NCBI GenBank assembly: GCA_050258815.1
Contig: JBLMZM010000343.1
Location: forward strand, 1-8,509
Direction of reading: 5' to 3'
DNA from: JAAXKN01 sp050258815
GTDB taxonomy: Bacteria > Bacteroidota > Ignavibacteria > Ignavibacteriales > SURF-24
Length of the DNA stretch: 8,509 nucleotides
Made by a program: the position numbers and the translations under genes. Shown in pieces: positions 1 to 7,250 of the stretch; the stretch's first letter is position 1; the number at the start of each line of letters is the position of its first letter. The notes under the pieces were generated by a model. That model worked only from the letters and a program-made list of their open reading frames with translations, ran no database searches and had not been told where the DNA came from.

Positions 1-456
1 GATTACATTGGACTCAGATACATGAATGTCTATGGCCCGGGTCAGGATCAGACCGCTGCCTATACGGGTGTAATTCCAATTATGTTAAATAAAATAGATA
101 AAAATGAACAGCCGGTCATTAACGGTGATGGTTCACAGGCATATGATTTTATATATGTTGAGGATGTAGCAAGATTCAATATACTGGCACTAAAGTCAGA
201 CAATGCGGATACGTTCTATAATGTTGGAACTGAGATCCAGACCTCAATCAAACAGCTGTGCGAGCTCATACTTAAGCTGAAGGATTCTGAAATGAAGGTA
301 TTATACAAGCCTTATTCGGAAGATGATGCCAGACGGCTGGTTAAAAACAGAATTGGTTCAAATAAAAAAGCAAAATCAGAATTGGGCTTTATTCCCAAAT
401 ACAATCTTACGGAAGGATTATTAAAACTAATCGAATGGCGGAAAGTAAACAGTTAA
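1..456 (+). CDS. NAD-dependent epimerase/dehydratase, extended SDR family (C-terminal part; 5' end outside window)
   Basis: The reading frame is open from base 1, giving 151 residues before TAA, so this is the C-terminal half of a protein of roughly 300-330 residues. It opens with GLRYMNVYGPGQ, the conserved segment after the active site in UDP-glucose 4-epimerase-like extended SDRs. GDGSQAYDFIYVEDVA follows, the substrate-binding and C-terminal signature of the same family. The N-terminal glycine-rich NAD loop and the YxxxK catalytic pair lie upstream of the window and cannot be checked. Known members epimerise or dehydrate nucleotide sugars in the cytoplasm using bound NAD(P). Here it probably supplies a precursor to the aminotransferase 13 bases downstream. 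The family call is secure; C4-epimerase versus dehydratase or other epimerase cannot be decided from this fragment. The first ATG in the window (base 22) is internal, not the start. Confidence 0.9.
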   Translation, partial: DYIGLRYMNVYGPGQDQTAAYTGVIPIMLNKIDKNEQPVINGDGSQAYDFIYVEDVARFNILALKSDNADTFYNVGTEIQTSIKQLCELILKLKDSEMKVLYKPYSEDDARRLVKNRIGSNKKAKSELGFIPKYNLTEGLLKLIEWRKVNS

Positions 457-469
457 TACAGGAAGTAAT

Positions 470-1639
470 ATGAATGTCCCGATCGCTAAAACATTTTTTA
501 CTGAAGAAGATAAAGTAAGCATTCTGAAGCCGCTGGAAAACGGCTGGGTGGTGCAGGGACCGTTCGTAAAAGAATTCGAGAATAAATGGTCGGATTTTAC
601 GGGAGCAAAGCATTCAATTGCCGTTTCTAATTGTACCACTGCCCTGCATTTGTCGTTGGCCGCATTGGGTATAAAACCTGATGATGAAGTTATTCTGCCT
701 GCATTTACCTGGATAGCCACGGCAAATGTAATTGAATATCTGGGGGCAAAACCCATATTCTGTGACATTGATATCAATACTTTTAATATTGACACAGAAA
801 AAATCAGAGGATTGATAACACCCAGAACCAGAGCAATAATCCCGGTTCATCTTTTTGGACTTTCGGCAAATAGTGAAGCGGTAATGAATATCGCCAGGGA
901 AAATAATTTGCTGGTAGTCGAAGATGCTGCGTGTGGATTCGGTGCCAGATATAGTGGAACGCACGTAGGCAACTTCGGAAATACGGGATGCTTTAGTTTT
1001 CATCCCAGAAAAGCCATTACCACCGGAGAAGGCGGAATGATAACCACAAATGATGATGTCCTTGCTGAATTACTGCGCGCAATGAGAGATCATGGGGCAA
1101 CAATGTCTGATCTGCAGAGGCACACAGGAGCAAGACCCTATCTGCTGCCTGAATTCCCTTACCTGGGGTATAACTACAGAATGACGGATCTTCAGGGATC
1201 TATAGGATCTACACAAATGAACAGGGCAAATGAAATCTCTGAAAAAAGGAACTATTGGGCATTAAGATATAATGAAGCCTTGTCGAAACTCCCCTGGATA
1301 AAAACACCATTTGTTCCTGAAAAATATCACCATGGCTATCAGGCCTATGTATGCATGTTTGGCGAATCAGAACCATCAATAGATAAGATTACTGAAACTA
1401 ACCGGCAAAGAAATGATTTTATGGATTATCTGCAACGGCTTGGAATATCAACGCGGCCCGGGACTCATGCTGTGCATATGCTGAAATACTATGCAGATAA
1501 GTATAAACTGAATCCTGAGGATTATCCTAATGCCTTTATTGCCGATCAGTGCAGTATTGCTTTTCCATTATTTCCTGTAATGAGTGAAAATGAGTTTGAA
1601 TATGTCATATCCTCAATAACTAAATATAAGTTGTCATAA
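470..1639 (+). CDS. DegT/DnrJ/EryC1/StrS family PLP-dependent sugar aminotransferase
   Basis: This 389-residue protein has the usual length for the family. It transfers an amino group, usually from glutamate, to a keto group on a nucleotide sugar. Visible signatures are SNCTTALHLSL (residues 53-63, phosphate-binding region), EDAACGFGA (151-159, with Asp152 expected to contact the pyridine nitrogen), and SFHPRKAITTGEGG (176-189), in which Lys181 is the expected Schiff-base lysine. GYNYRMTDLQ lies near residues 233-242. All expected catalytic elements are present, so it looks active. The start ATG is preceded by AGGAAG at 460-465, 4 bases upstream. The stop overlaps the next start (TAATG), implying translational coupling to the AsnB-like gene. 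Together with the SDR gene and the formyltransferase downstream it suggests an amino sugar that is later acylated (inference). The ring position aminated cannot be read from sequence. Confidence 0.95.
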   Translation: MNVPIAKTFFTEEDKVSILKPLENGWVVQGPFVKEFENKWSDFTGAKHSIAVSNCTTALHLSLAALGIKPDDEVILPAFTWIATANVIEYLGAKPIFCDIDINTFNIDTEKIRGLITPRTRAIIPVHLFGLSANSEAVMNIARENNLLVVEDAACGFGARYSGTHVGNFGNTGCFSFHPRKAITTGEGGMITTNDDVLAELLRAMRDHGATMSDLQRHTGARPYLLPEFPYLGYNYRMTDLQGSIGSTQMNRANEISEKRNYWALRYNEALSKLPWIKTPFVPEKYHHGYQAYVCMFGESEPSIDKITETNRQRNDFMDYLQRLGISTRPGTHAVHMLKYYADKYKLNPEDYPNAFIADQCSIAFPLFPVMSENEFEYVISSITKYKLS

Positions 1640-3504
1640 TGTGTGGAATAGCCGGTATCTTTAATGTTGACGGAAGGCCCGTCTCTATAAATACTCTGAA
1701 AAAAATGACTGATATCATTAAGCACAGGGGGCCTGATGGGGAAGGATTCTGGACAGAATCTTTCGTGGGATTTGGTCACAGACGGCTTGCAATTATCGAT
1801 CTTTCTGCACTTGCACATCAGCCGATGTTGAATGATGATGCTTCGCTTGTAATTACATATAACGGAGAAATTTACAACTTACAGAATCTAAGGCTGGAAA
1901 TTGAATCCAAAGGGTATAGTTTCCGCTCCAAATCTGACACTGAAGTCGTACTGAAAGCTTATCAGGAATGGGGAAGTAAATGCGTTAAAAAGTTTAATGG
2001 CATGTTTTCTTTTGCCATATGGGATGCAAAGAAACACATGTTGTTTATTGCCAGGGACAGGTACGGCATTAAACCATTGTACTATTATTATAAAAACGGA
2101 CTGTTTATTTTTGCCTCGGAGATTAAGGCAATCCTGCAGCATCCTGAAATCAGGGTGAATGTTTCAGTAAACGCACTGAACGAATACTTTTCATTTCAGA
2201 ACATTTTTTCGGATCTGACACTGTTTGATGGAATACGGCTGCTTCCGGCTGGTTCATTCCTCATGCTTTCACTAGGTGATCTCAATTCTCTTAAACAGGA
2301 GAAATACTGGGATTACCATTTTTATGATGACAACAGTCTCAGTGAGCAGGAATATGTTGAAGAACTGCAAAGGTTGTTTGAGCAGGCGGTCAACAGGCAG
2401 CTTGTCAGTGACGTTGAGGTTGGTTCTTATTTAAGCGGAGGAATTGATTCGGGTTCAATAACGTCAATTGCGGCAAAGAATTTTAAGAACCTCAAAACAT
2501 TTACAGGCGGATTTGATCTGTCTTCTGCTTCCGGTCTTGAACTTGGCTTCGATGAAAGGCAGAAAGCAGAATACCTGTCGAACATATATAAAACCGAGCA
2601 TTACGAAGTAGTGATGAAAGCCGGGGACATGGAAAGAGTTATGCCGAAGCTTATATGGCATCTTGAAGATCCAAGGGTTGGACAATCATATCCAAATTAC
2701 TATGTTTCCCGTCTTGCCAGCAAATTTGTCAAGGTTGTTCTTTCAGGAGCAGGCGGAGACGAGCTATTTGCGGGCTATCCCTGGAGATACTATCAGTCAG
2801 TTTATAGCGATGACTCCGACCAGTATATCGAAAAATATTATCATTTCTGGCAGAGACTGATCCCGGATAGTGAAAAGCCGAAATTCTATCGGGAGCAATT
2901 CCATCCCGAAATTCTGGGTTATCAGACTAAAGACATCTTCAAGCATTTGATAAATGGCAAGAAGTTTAAGGTAAATTCACCTGGCGAATACGTAAACCGC
3001 TCATTGTATTTTGAAATAAAAACCTTTTTACACGGACTTTTAGTCGTAGAAGATAAACTCAGTATGGCTCATAGTCTGGAGACCCGAGTGCCGTTTCTAG
3101 ATAACGATCTCGTGGATTTTTCGATGAGAATTCCGGTTAAGTATAAACTTCGCAATATCGGAAGCACTGTTCAGATTGATGAGGATGATAACAGAAAATT
3201 TCAGATGCAGTATGATGAGGGAAAACTGATATTAAGAAAAGCTCTTACAAACTATATTCCTGAGACATACAGCATGGGTAAGAAGCAGGGGTTTTCGGCC
3301 CCTGATGCCAGCTGGTTCAAAGGAGAAAGCATTGAATATATAAAGAACATCCTTCTTGATAAAAGAGCCCATATATATGAGTATCTACAGCCCGATCTGG
3401 TCAGCCATTATCTTAATGAACATTTCATAGGCGAAAAAAACAGAAGATTATTAATCTGGTCACTATTGAATTTTGAATGGTGGTGCAGGACATTTCTCAA
3501 TTAG
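1639..3504 (+). CDS. asnB: Asparagine synthase (glutamine-hydrolysing) family amidotransferase
   Basis: This 621-residue protein has the full two-domain AsnB architecture. The N-terminal class II glutaminase starts MCGIAGIF, with Cys2 as nucleophile after Met removal. KHRGPDGEGFW (28-38), GHRRLAIIDLS (46-56), YNGEIYN (74-80) and SDTEVVLKAY (99-108) line the glutamine site. The synthetase domain has the ATP PP-loop SGGIDSG (266-272) and SGAGGDELFAGY (369-380). Family chemistry is glutamine hydrolysis, with ammonia channelled to an AMP-activated carboxylate. Members in glycan loci, such as Francisella WbtH and Pseudomonas WbpS, are about this length and are thought to amidate sugar carboxylates (for example uronamides) rather than aspartate. 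The context favours that role here, but substrate is inferred and free asparagine synthesis is not excluded. The ATG overlaps the previous stop by one base and has no clear Shine-Dalgarno, so coupled translation is likely. It ends in TAG, showing TAG works as a stop here. Confidence 0.93.
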   Translation: MCGIAGIFNVDGRPVSINTLKKMTDIIKHRGPDGEGFWTESFVGFGHRRLAIIDLSALAHQPMLNDDASLVITYNGEIYNLQNLRLEIESKGYSFRSKSDTEVVLKAYQEWGSKCVKKFNGMFSFAIWDAKKHMLFIARDRYGIKPLYYYYKNGLFIFASEIKAILQHPEIRVNVSVNALNEYFSFQNIFSDLTLFDGIRLLPAGSFLMLSLGDLNSLKQEKYWDYHFYDDNSLSEQEYVEELQRLFEQAVNRQLVSDVEVGSYLSGGIDSGSITSIAAKNFKNLKTFTGGFDLSSASGLELGFDERQKAEYLSNIYKTEHYEVVMKAGDMERVMPKLIWHLEDPRVGQSYPNYYVSRLASKFVKVVLSGAGGDELFAGYPWRYYQSVYSDDSDQYIEKYYHFWQRLIPDSEKPKFYREQFHPEILGYQTKDIFKHLINGKKFKVNSPGEYVNRSLYFEIKTFLHGLLVVEDKLSMAHSLETRVPFLDNDLVDFSMRIPVKYKLRNIGSTVQIDEDDNRKFQMQYDEGKLILRKALTNYIPETYSMGKKQGFSAPDASWFKGESIEYIKNILLDKRAHIYEYLQPDLVSHYLNEHFIGEKNRRLLIWSLLNFEWWCRTFLN

Positions 3505-3519
3505 CAGAGCACAGGTAAA

Positions 3520-4521
3520 ATGGAAAGAGTTTCAGATTTCTATATGATAAAGCGTGCAAAGAGTATAATGCTAAATTCCATAGAGAACCTTTGCCTTGAT
3601 TTAACGGGGTTTACCGTTCTGACTGAAGTTGGTTCTGGGAACTATTGTTATCTGCCGTTGATCGCAGCGCTTGCAGGCGCAAAGAAAGTATTTGCCTGGA
3701 CATCAGACTCGCCATATGGCTCAGGGAAAGCTATTGCGGCGAATTGCCTAAAAATTGCAAAAGAATTTTGTGTATCAGAGAGAATCGAAATTGCTGTAAA
3801 TGAAAAACCACTTGATCATATTAAAAATGCTGATATCATTACGAACTCAGGTTTCCTCAGGCCGCTCAATGCTGATAAACTGGCTCATGCAAAAAAGAAT
3901 GTTGTAATCCCGCTGATGTACGAAGCATGGGAATTACGGGATGGCGAAGTTGATATTGATTTCTGCAGGGACAATGGAATCAAAGTAGCCGGGACGTGGG
4001 AAAATCATCCCCTTATCAATGTATTTGAATACGTGGGGATGCTTGCCTCAAAAATGGCTTTCGAAGCTGGTTATGAAATATTCCAAAACAGAATTGCTAT
4101 CTGGAGCAATGATGAATTTGGTAAAGTCATAGAGAAGGCCTTTCTAAAAATGGGGGCTGCTGAAGTATTAATGACAACCAATGCAAATGAACTTGAGAAT
4201 GCCGGATATTTTGATTTTGTCTTTTTTTGTGATTATGATGAAACGAGAGAGATACTCGGTCCAAATGGATTTCTAAATGCAAAGCTTATTTCAAATTCTG
4301 GCGCAGGAGTAGTCCATCTGTATGGGTGCATAAACAGCATCTACCTTTCTGAACAGGGGATTAATGTTTATCCACTAAAAGATGGATATGCCAGCAGAAT
4401 GACCTTTACCTTAGGGCATGTGGGTCCTGAACCTATAATCAGGCTTCAAACTGCCGGATTGAAAGTTGCCCAGAATATGATGAAGTTTACAGAATCGGAT
4501 CTTAACCAGATAATTTGTTAA
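3520..4521 (+). CDS. Uncharacterised protein with two Rossmann-like domains
   Basis: I do not recognise this 333-residue family with confidence. Residues 30-60 resemble a Rossmann or methyltransferase first strand and loop: TEVGSGNYCYLPLIAALAGA, with EVGSGN at 36-41. The stretch ADIITNSGFLRPLNADKL (104-121), then VVIPLMYEAWEL, recalls the strand pattern of D-2-hydroxyacid dehydrogenases and S-adenosylhomocysteine hydrolases. A second alpha/beta unit begins near residue 191 (IAIWSNDEFGKVIEKAFLKM), where a dinucleotide enzyme would have GxGxxG; here only one glycine remains. The C-terminus has a conserved-looking LGHVGPEPIIRLQTAGLK (298-315). No signal peptide or membrane segment is evident, so it is probably cytoplasmic. 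The start is supported by an AGG at 3513-3515, and the gene lies 15 bases after asnB and 16 before the methyltransferase ATG. Alternatives are an NAD(P)-dependent oxidoreductase relative or a non-catalytic partner. Its position suggests a role in tailoring the same sugar (inference). Confidence 0.85.
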   Translation: MERVSDFYMIKRAKSIMLNSIENLCLDLTGFTVLTEVGSGNYCYLPLIAALAGAKKVFAWTSDSPYGSGKAIAANCLKIAKEFCVSERIEIAVNEKPLDHIKNADIITNSGFLRPLNADKLAHAKKNVVIPLMYEAWELRDGEVDIDFCRDNGIKVAGTWENHPLINVFEYVGMLASKMAFEAGYEIFQNRIAIWSNDEFGKVIEKAFLKMGAAEVLMTTNANELENAGYFDFVFFCDYDETREILGPNGFLNAKLISNSGAGVVHLYGCINSIYLSEQGINVYPLKDGYASRMTFTLGHVGPEPIIRLQTAGLKVAQNMMKFTESDLNQIIC

Positions 4522-4537
4522 AATATTGGAATCTATA

Positions 4538-5299
4538 ATGAATTTAAGAATCCCGGCAAATATATCTTTTTCAACTGAGCGCGATAAGGATTTTTTGGGA
4601 TGCGTTTATGGTAATGGAGATTTATCTAAATATTCACGCAGATTAGCTGCTATAGGGTTTGAGGGACTCGACCGTGTAATTGATGCGGGTTCGGGGTTTG
4701 GACAATAGTCAATGGCAATGGCAGATAAAAATAGAAGTGTCTACGGATATGACGCAGTCGAAAACAGAATTATAATATCCGAGGAGATTGCCCAGTTCAA
4801 TGAAATCAGGAATGCATATTTCCGGGTTGCTAATAGTGAAAACATACCACTTAGTGATGGCTCTGTAGAAAGTATCTTTTCCTACAATGCAATTACTCTG
4901 GGCCCTTACCGTAAGACTCTCAGGGAATTCAGCAGACTTCTCAGACCGGGAGGACTACTATACTTTAATGCATCTGATCTGGGATGGTTCATCTATAATA
5001 TTATTGATAAGCACAATCCGTCATCTGATTTTTCACCAAGAGATTGGGCAATAGACGCAATATCGAATACTATAAAATATTTCGCTACTGGTGAATTTAA
5101 TCAGGGATCTGCCCTGGACAGTATACTTATTCCGATTGACGTAATAAAGCATGATTTGAATGAGATTGGTTTCGAAATAATGGATATTAAGGGGGGCGGG
5201 AAAATTAATATTACCAATGCCCCTGATGTACTAAGTTTCTTTCCGGATGAAAAATACGGACTGCCTGCTGTTTATGAGGTTTTATGCAGAAGGAGGTAA
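4538..5299 (+). pseudogene. Class I SAM-dependent methyltransferase interrupted by an in-frame TAG
   Basis: One continuous frame encodes a 253-position methyltransferase, but codon 57 (4706-4708) is TAG. Upstream is RVIDAGSGFGQ, motif I of class I methyltransferases, which holds SAM. Downstream, in the same frame, come SMAMADKNRSVYGYD (58-72, with Asp72 as the acidic ribose-binding residue), ENIPLSDGSVESIF (101-114) and LLRPGGLLYF (134-143), all expected in a Methyltransf_11-like domain. Relatives often have Trp right after GFGQ, so one TGG-to-TAG change explains the break. The remaining 195 codons are open, so the lesion is recent, recoded, or a sequence error. I chose ATG 4538, which has GGA 7 bases upstream, over the in-frame TTG at 4526. 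Termination would yield a 56-residue stub. ATG 4712, 3 bases after the stop, could reinitiate a 195-residue piece lacking motif I. As written the gene is probably not functional. Confidence 0.85.
5291..5296 (+). promoter_or_regulatory. Perfect Shine-Dalgarno (AGGAGG) that sets a TTG start
   Basis: AGGAGG lies inside the last sense codons of the methyltransferase gene, encoding Arg-Arg just before its TAA. It sits 7 bases before the TTG at 5304-5306, an ideal spacing. It is the strongest ribosome-binding site in the window. It argues for TTG 5304 over the in-frame ATGs at 5247 and 5274, which would overlap the preceding gene and have no comparable site. It may also let the formyltransferase be translated despite premature termination in the upstream gene. 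Confidence 0.85.
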
Positions 5300-5303
5300 A
5301 TAC

Positions 5304-6239
5304 TTGAACGTTGCAATTATAGGCAGAAGCGAATTAATGTATAATACCGCGCTATTGCTGCTGGAAAGCGGATTTAATATCCCTCTGATTGTTACGGCAA
5401 AAGAAGCTCCTGAATACAAGGTAAGTTCAGCGGACTTTAAGAATCTGGCTGAAAAAACGGGCGCAGTCTTTATTAATACTGCCAAAATAAATGAATATGA
5501 AACTTACTCTTTATTGAGCTCATTGAAAGAAATCTCTGTTTCTGTTAGTGTAAATTATTCCGGAATCATTGATCAGCGGATAATAGACCTCTTCCCTGTT
5601 GGAATACTGAATGCTCATGGTGGTGATCTTCCGCGTTACAGGGGAAATGCCTGCCAGGCCTGGGCCATAATTAATGGTGAAGAAAAAGTTGGGCTTTGCA
5701 TCCATAAGATGATAGGCGGAGAACTTGATTCAGGAGATATCGTTGCACGTGATTATTATCAACTGAAAACCAGTACACGTGTGGGCGAAATCTATAGTTG
5801 GATGGAAAATAGAATACCTCAACTGTTCCTGGAAGCTTTGGAAAAGCTGAAGGACAATAATCAATATGTATTGGAAGTTCAATCGAAAGACCCCAAAGAT
5901 GCACTCAGATGTTATCCGAGAAATCCATCGGATGGAAGAGTCTGCTGGGAAAAAAGCAGCATTGAAATCCTGAGACTTATAAATGCATCCTCGGAACCAT
6001 TCAGCGGAGCTTTTGGAATGTATGAAGGTAAGGAAATGAGAATATGGCGTGCGGAATTGCATCACGATGAAGAGAGATATCTGGCGGTGCCCGGGCAGGT
6101 TGCTGAAATAAACAAGAGTGACGGCAGTGTAATGATCATTACGGGAAATGGAAAAATAAAAATTACTGAAATAGAATATGAAGGCCACCGTGTTAAACCA
6201 GCAGAGGTGATTACTTCAATAAGAAAAAGATTAAAATAA
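5304..6239 (+). CDS. ArnA/Fmt-like formyltransferase, probable sugar N-formyltransferase
   Basis: From TTG 5304 this is a 311-residue protein. The catalytic formyltransferase domain holds LNAHGGDLPRYRG (102-114) and LDSGDI (141-146), giving the Asn103-His105-Asp142 triad. E. coli ArnA uses Asn102, His104 and Asp140, so this numbering independently supports the TTG start. A Fmt-like C-terminal domain begins near residue 205 with RNPSDGRVCW, then FSGAF (233-237), and a small beta-rich region beyond VPGQV (262-266). The family uses N10-formyltetrahydrofolate to formylate an amine in the cytoplasm. Initiator-tRNA formylation is less likely in this setting: the gene sits in a glycan operon with a sugar aminotransferase, and a nucleotide amino sugar is the more plausible acceptor (inference). 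The gene begins 4 bases after the broken methyltransferase. The start evidence is the AGGAGG at 5291-5296. The acceptor sugar cannot be read from sequence. Confidence 0.9.
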   Translation: MNVAIIGRSELMYNTALLLLESGFNIPLIVTAKEAPEYKVSSADFKNLAEKTGAVFINTAKINEYETYSLLSSLKEISVSVSVNYSGIIDQRIIDLFPVGILNAHGGDLPRYRGNACQAWAIINGEEKVGLCIHKMIGGELDSGDIVARDYYQLKTSTRVGEIYSWMENRIPQLFLEALEKLKDNNQYVLEVQSKDPKDALRCYPRNPSDGRVCWEKSSIEILRLINASSEPFSGAFGMYEGKEMRIWRAELHHDEERYLAVPGQVAEINKSDGSVMIITGNGKIKITEIEYEGHRVKPAEVITSIRKRLK

Positions 6240-6254
6240 AAAAGAAAATATAAA

Positions 6255-7250
6255 ATGTTTAAATTATCAGACATCAGTTCACTTTTTACGCTGCCTGTTA
6301 ATCTATCAGGTAACATGATAGAGTTGATAAGTGAAGATTTCAGTTGCCAGGAAAATCAGGTTCAGACCAAGGAAATATTCAGTGATAAATGGAACGAAGT
6401 TGAAAGATATAATGACGTGGAGAGATTTTATAAGTACCAGAGGGAATGGTTTCTTAATCTTTATGGCTTTGCCGGCGAGGATGATCTGGCAGATTATCTG
6501 AGAAATAAGAAAGTGATTGTGGATACGGGTTGCGGACTCGGATATAAGGCAGCCTGGTTTGCAAAGTTAGCTCCCAATTCAATTGTAATAGGTATTGACA
6601 TTTCTGACTCAATAAAATTGGCTGCAAAAAACTATAAGGATTATACCAATCTCTTTTTTCTGTGTGCTGATATTGCTGATACCCGGATGAAAAAGAAGTC
6701 GGTGGATTTTTGTGTCTGCGACCAGGTTATTATGCATACTGAATCTCCGGAAAAAACATTTGAACACCTCTCGGACATAACCGCAGCCGAAGGTGAATTC
6801 CTTTGCTATGTATATGCAAAAAAAGCTCTCCCTCGTGAATTGGTGGATGATTATTTCAGAAAAGCTACGCATAACATACCGTCTGAGAAAATGTGGGAAT
6901 TTTCAGAGCAGCTGACCTTACTAGGAAAACGGTTGTCAGAATTAAATATCAGTATTGATGTACCGGAAATTCCACTGCTTGGAATAAAAGGGGGGCAATA
7001 TGATATACAGAGGTTCATTTACTGGAATTTCCTGAAATGTTTCTGGAAAGAGGAATGGGGTTTTGATCTTTGTAAGAGTACGAATTATGACTGGTATGCT
7101 CCAAGCAATGCAAAGCGTTTTTCGAAAGAAGAGTTTTTACAGATGGTACAGGATAACAATTTGTCTGTTTCCTATTTCCATCAGGAAGAAGCCTGTTTCT
7201 CAGGAAGGTTTTCTAAATTAATTAAAGAGATTGAAGATGCATCCAACTGA
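6255..7250 (+). CDS. Class I SAM-dependent methyltransferase
   Basis: This intact 331-residue methyltransferase has motif I VDTGCGLGY (89-97), GIDIS (113-117, with Asp115 as the probable ribose-binding acidic residue), CADIAD (137-142), and the motif IV region VDFCVCDQVIMH (150-161). An N-terminal extension of about 85 residues includes FSDKWNEVERY and YQREWFLNLYGF, a pattern I associate with methyltransferases in glycan loci. It also has a long C-terminal extension (about 200-331) rich in Trp, Phe and Tyr, probably acceptor binding. No membrane segment is visible. It is unlike the broken methyltransferase outside the core motifs, so it is not a simple duplicate. ATG 6255 follows an A-rich leader without a clear Shine-Dalgarno; ATG 6315, with AGG 4 bases upstream, is an alternative. 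The 3' end overlaps the amidotransferase. The acceptor is unknown; O- or N-methylation of a sugar or its substituent is likely (inference). Confidence 0.88.
   Translation: MFKLSDISSLFTLPVNLSGNMIELISEDFSCQENQVQTKEIFSDKWNEVERYNDVERFYKYQREWFLNLYGFAGEDDLADYLRNKKVIVDTGCGLGYKAAWFAKLAPNSIVIGIDISDSIKLAAKNYKDYTNLFFLCADIADTRMKKKSVDFCVCDQVIMHTESPEKTFEHLSDITAAEGEFLCYVYAKKALPRELVDDYFRKATHNIPSEKMWEFSEQLTLLGKRLSELNISIDVPEIPLLGIKGGQYDIQRFIYWNFLKCFWKEEWGFDLCKSTNYDWYAPSNAKRFSKEEFLQMVQDNNLSVSYFHQEEACFSGRFSKLIKEIEDASN

Noticed and set aside
427..1003. Minus-strand open frames opposite the aminotransferase.
   Set aside because: They overlap a gene with clear catalytic motifs on the + strand and show no domain or ribosome-binding site of their own.
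4526..4540. TTG at 4526 as the start of the interrupted methyltransferase.
   Set aside because: It lies 4 bases after the previous stop with no Shine-Dalgarno. The in-frame ATG at 4538 has GGA at suitable spacing and is the simpler choice.
5191..5200. G-rich run (six G, C, three G) in the methyltransferase gene as a phase-variation tract.
   Set aside because: Six Gs is short for slippage-prone contingency tracts. The frame is intact across it (Lys-Gly-Gly-Gly-Lys), and the actual lesion in this gene is a substitution elsewhere.
5730..6188. Minus-strand open frame of about 150 codons opposite the formyltransferase.
   Set aside because: It is antisense to a well-supported gene, has no recognisable domain, and its composition looks like a reverse-complement shadow.
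6231..6257. A-rich gap between the formyltransferase and the second methyltransferase as a promoter or terminator.
   Set aside because: It has no GC-rich hairpin, no T tract and no convincing -35/-10 pair. The gap is only 15 bases, so read-through transcription is more likely.
6990..6995. A second run of six Gs, in the intact methyltransferase, as a possible slippage site.
   Set aside because: The run is too short, in frame, and codes for an ordinary Gly-Gly. Two such runs can arise by chance in this length.
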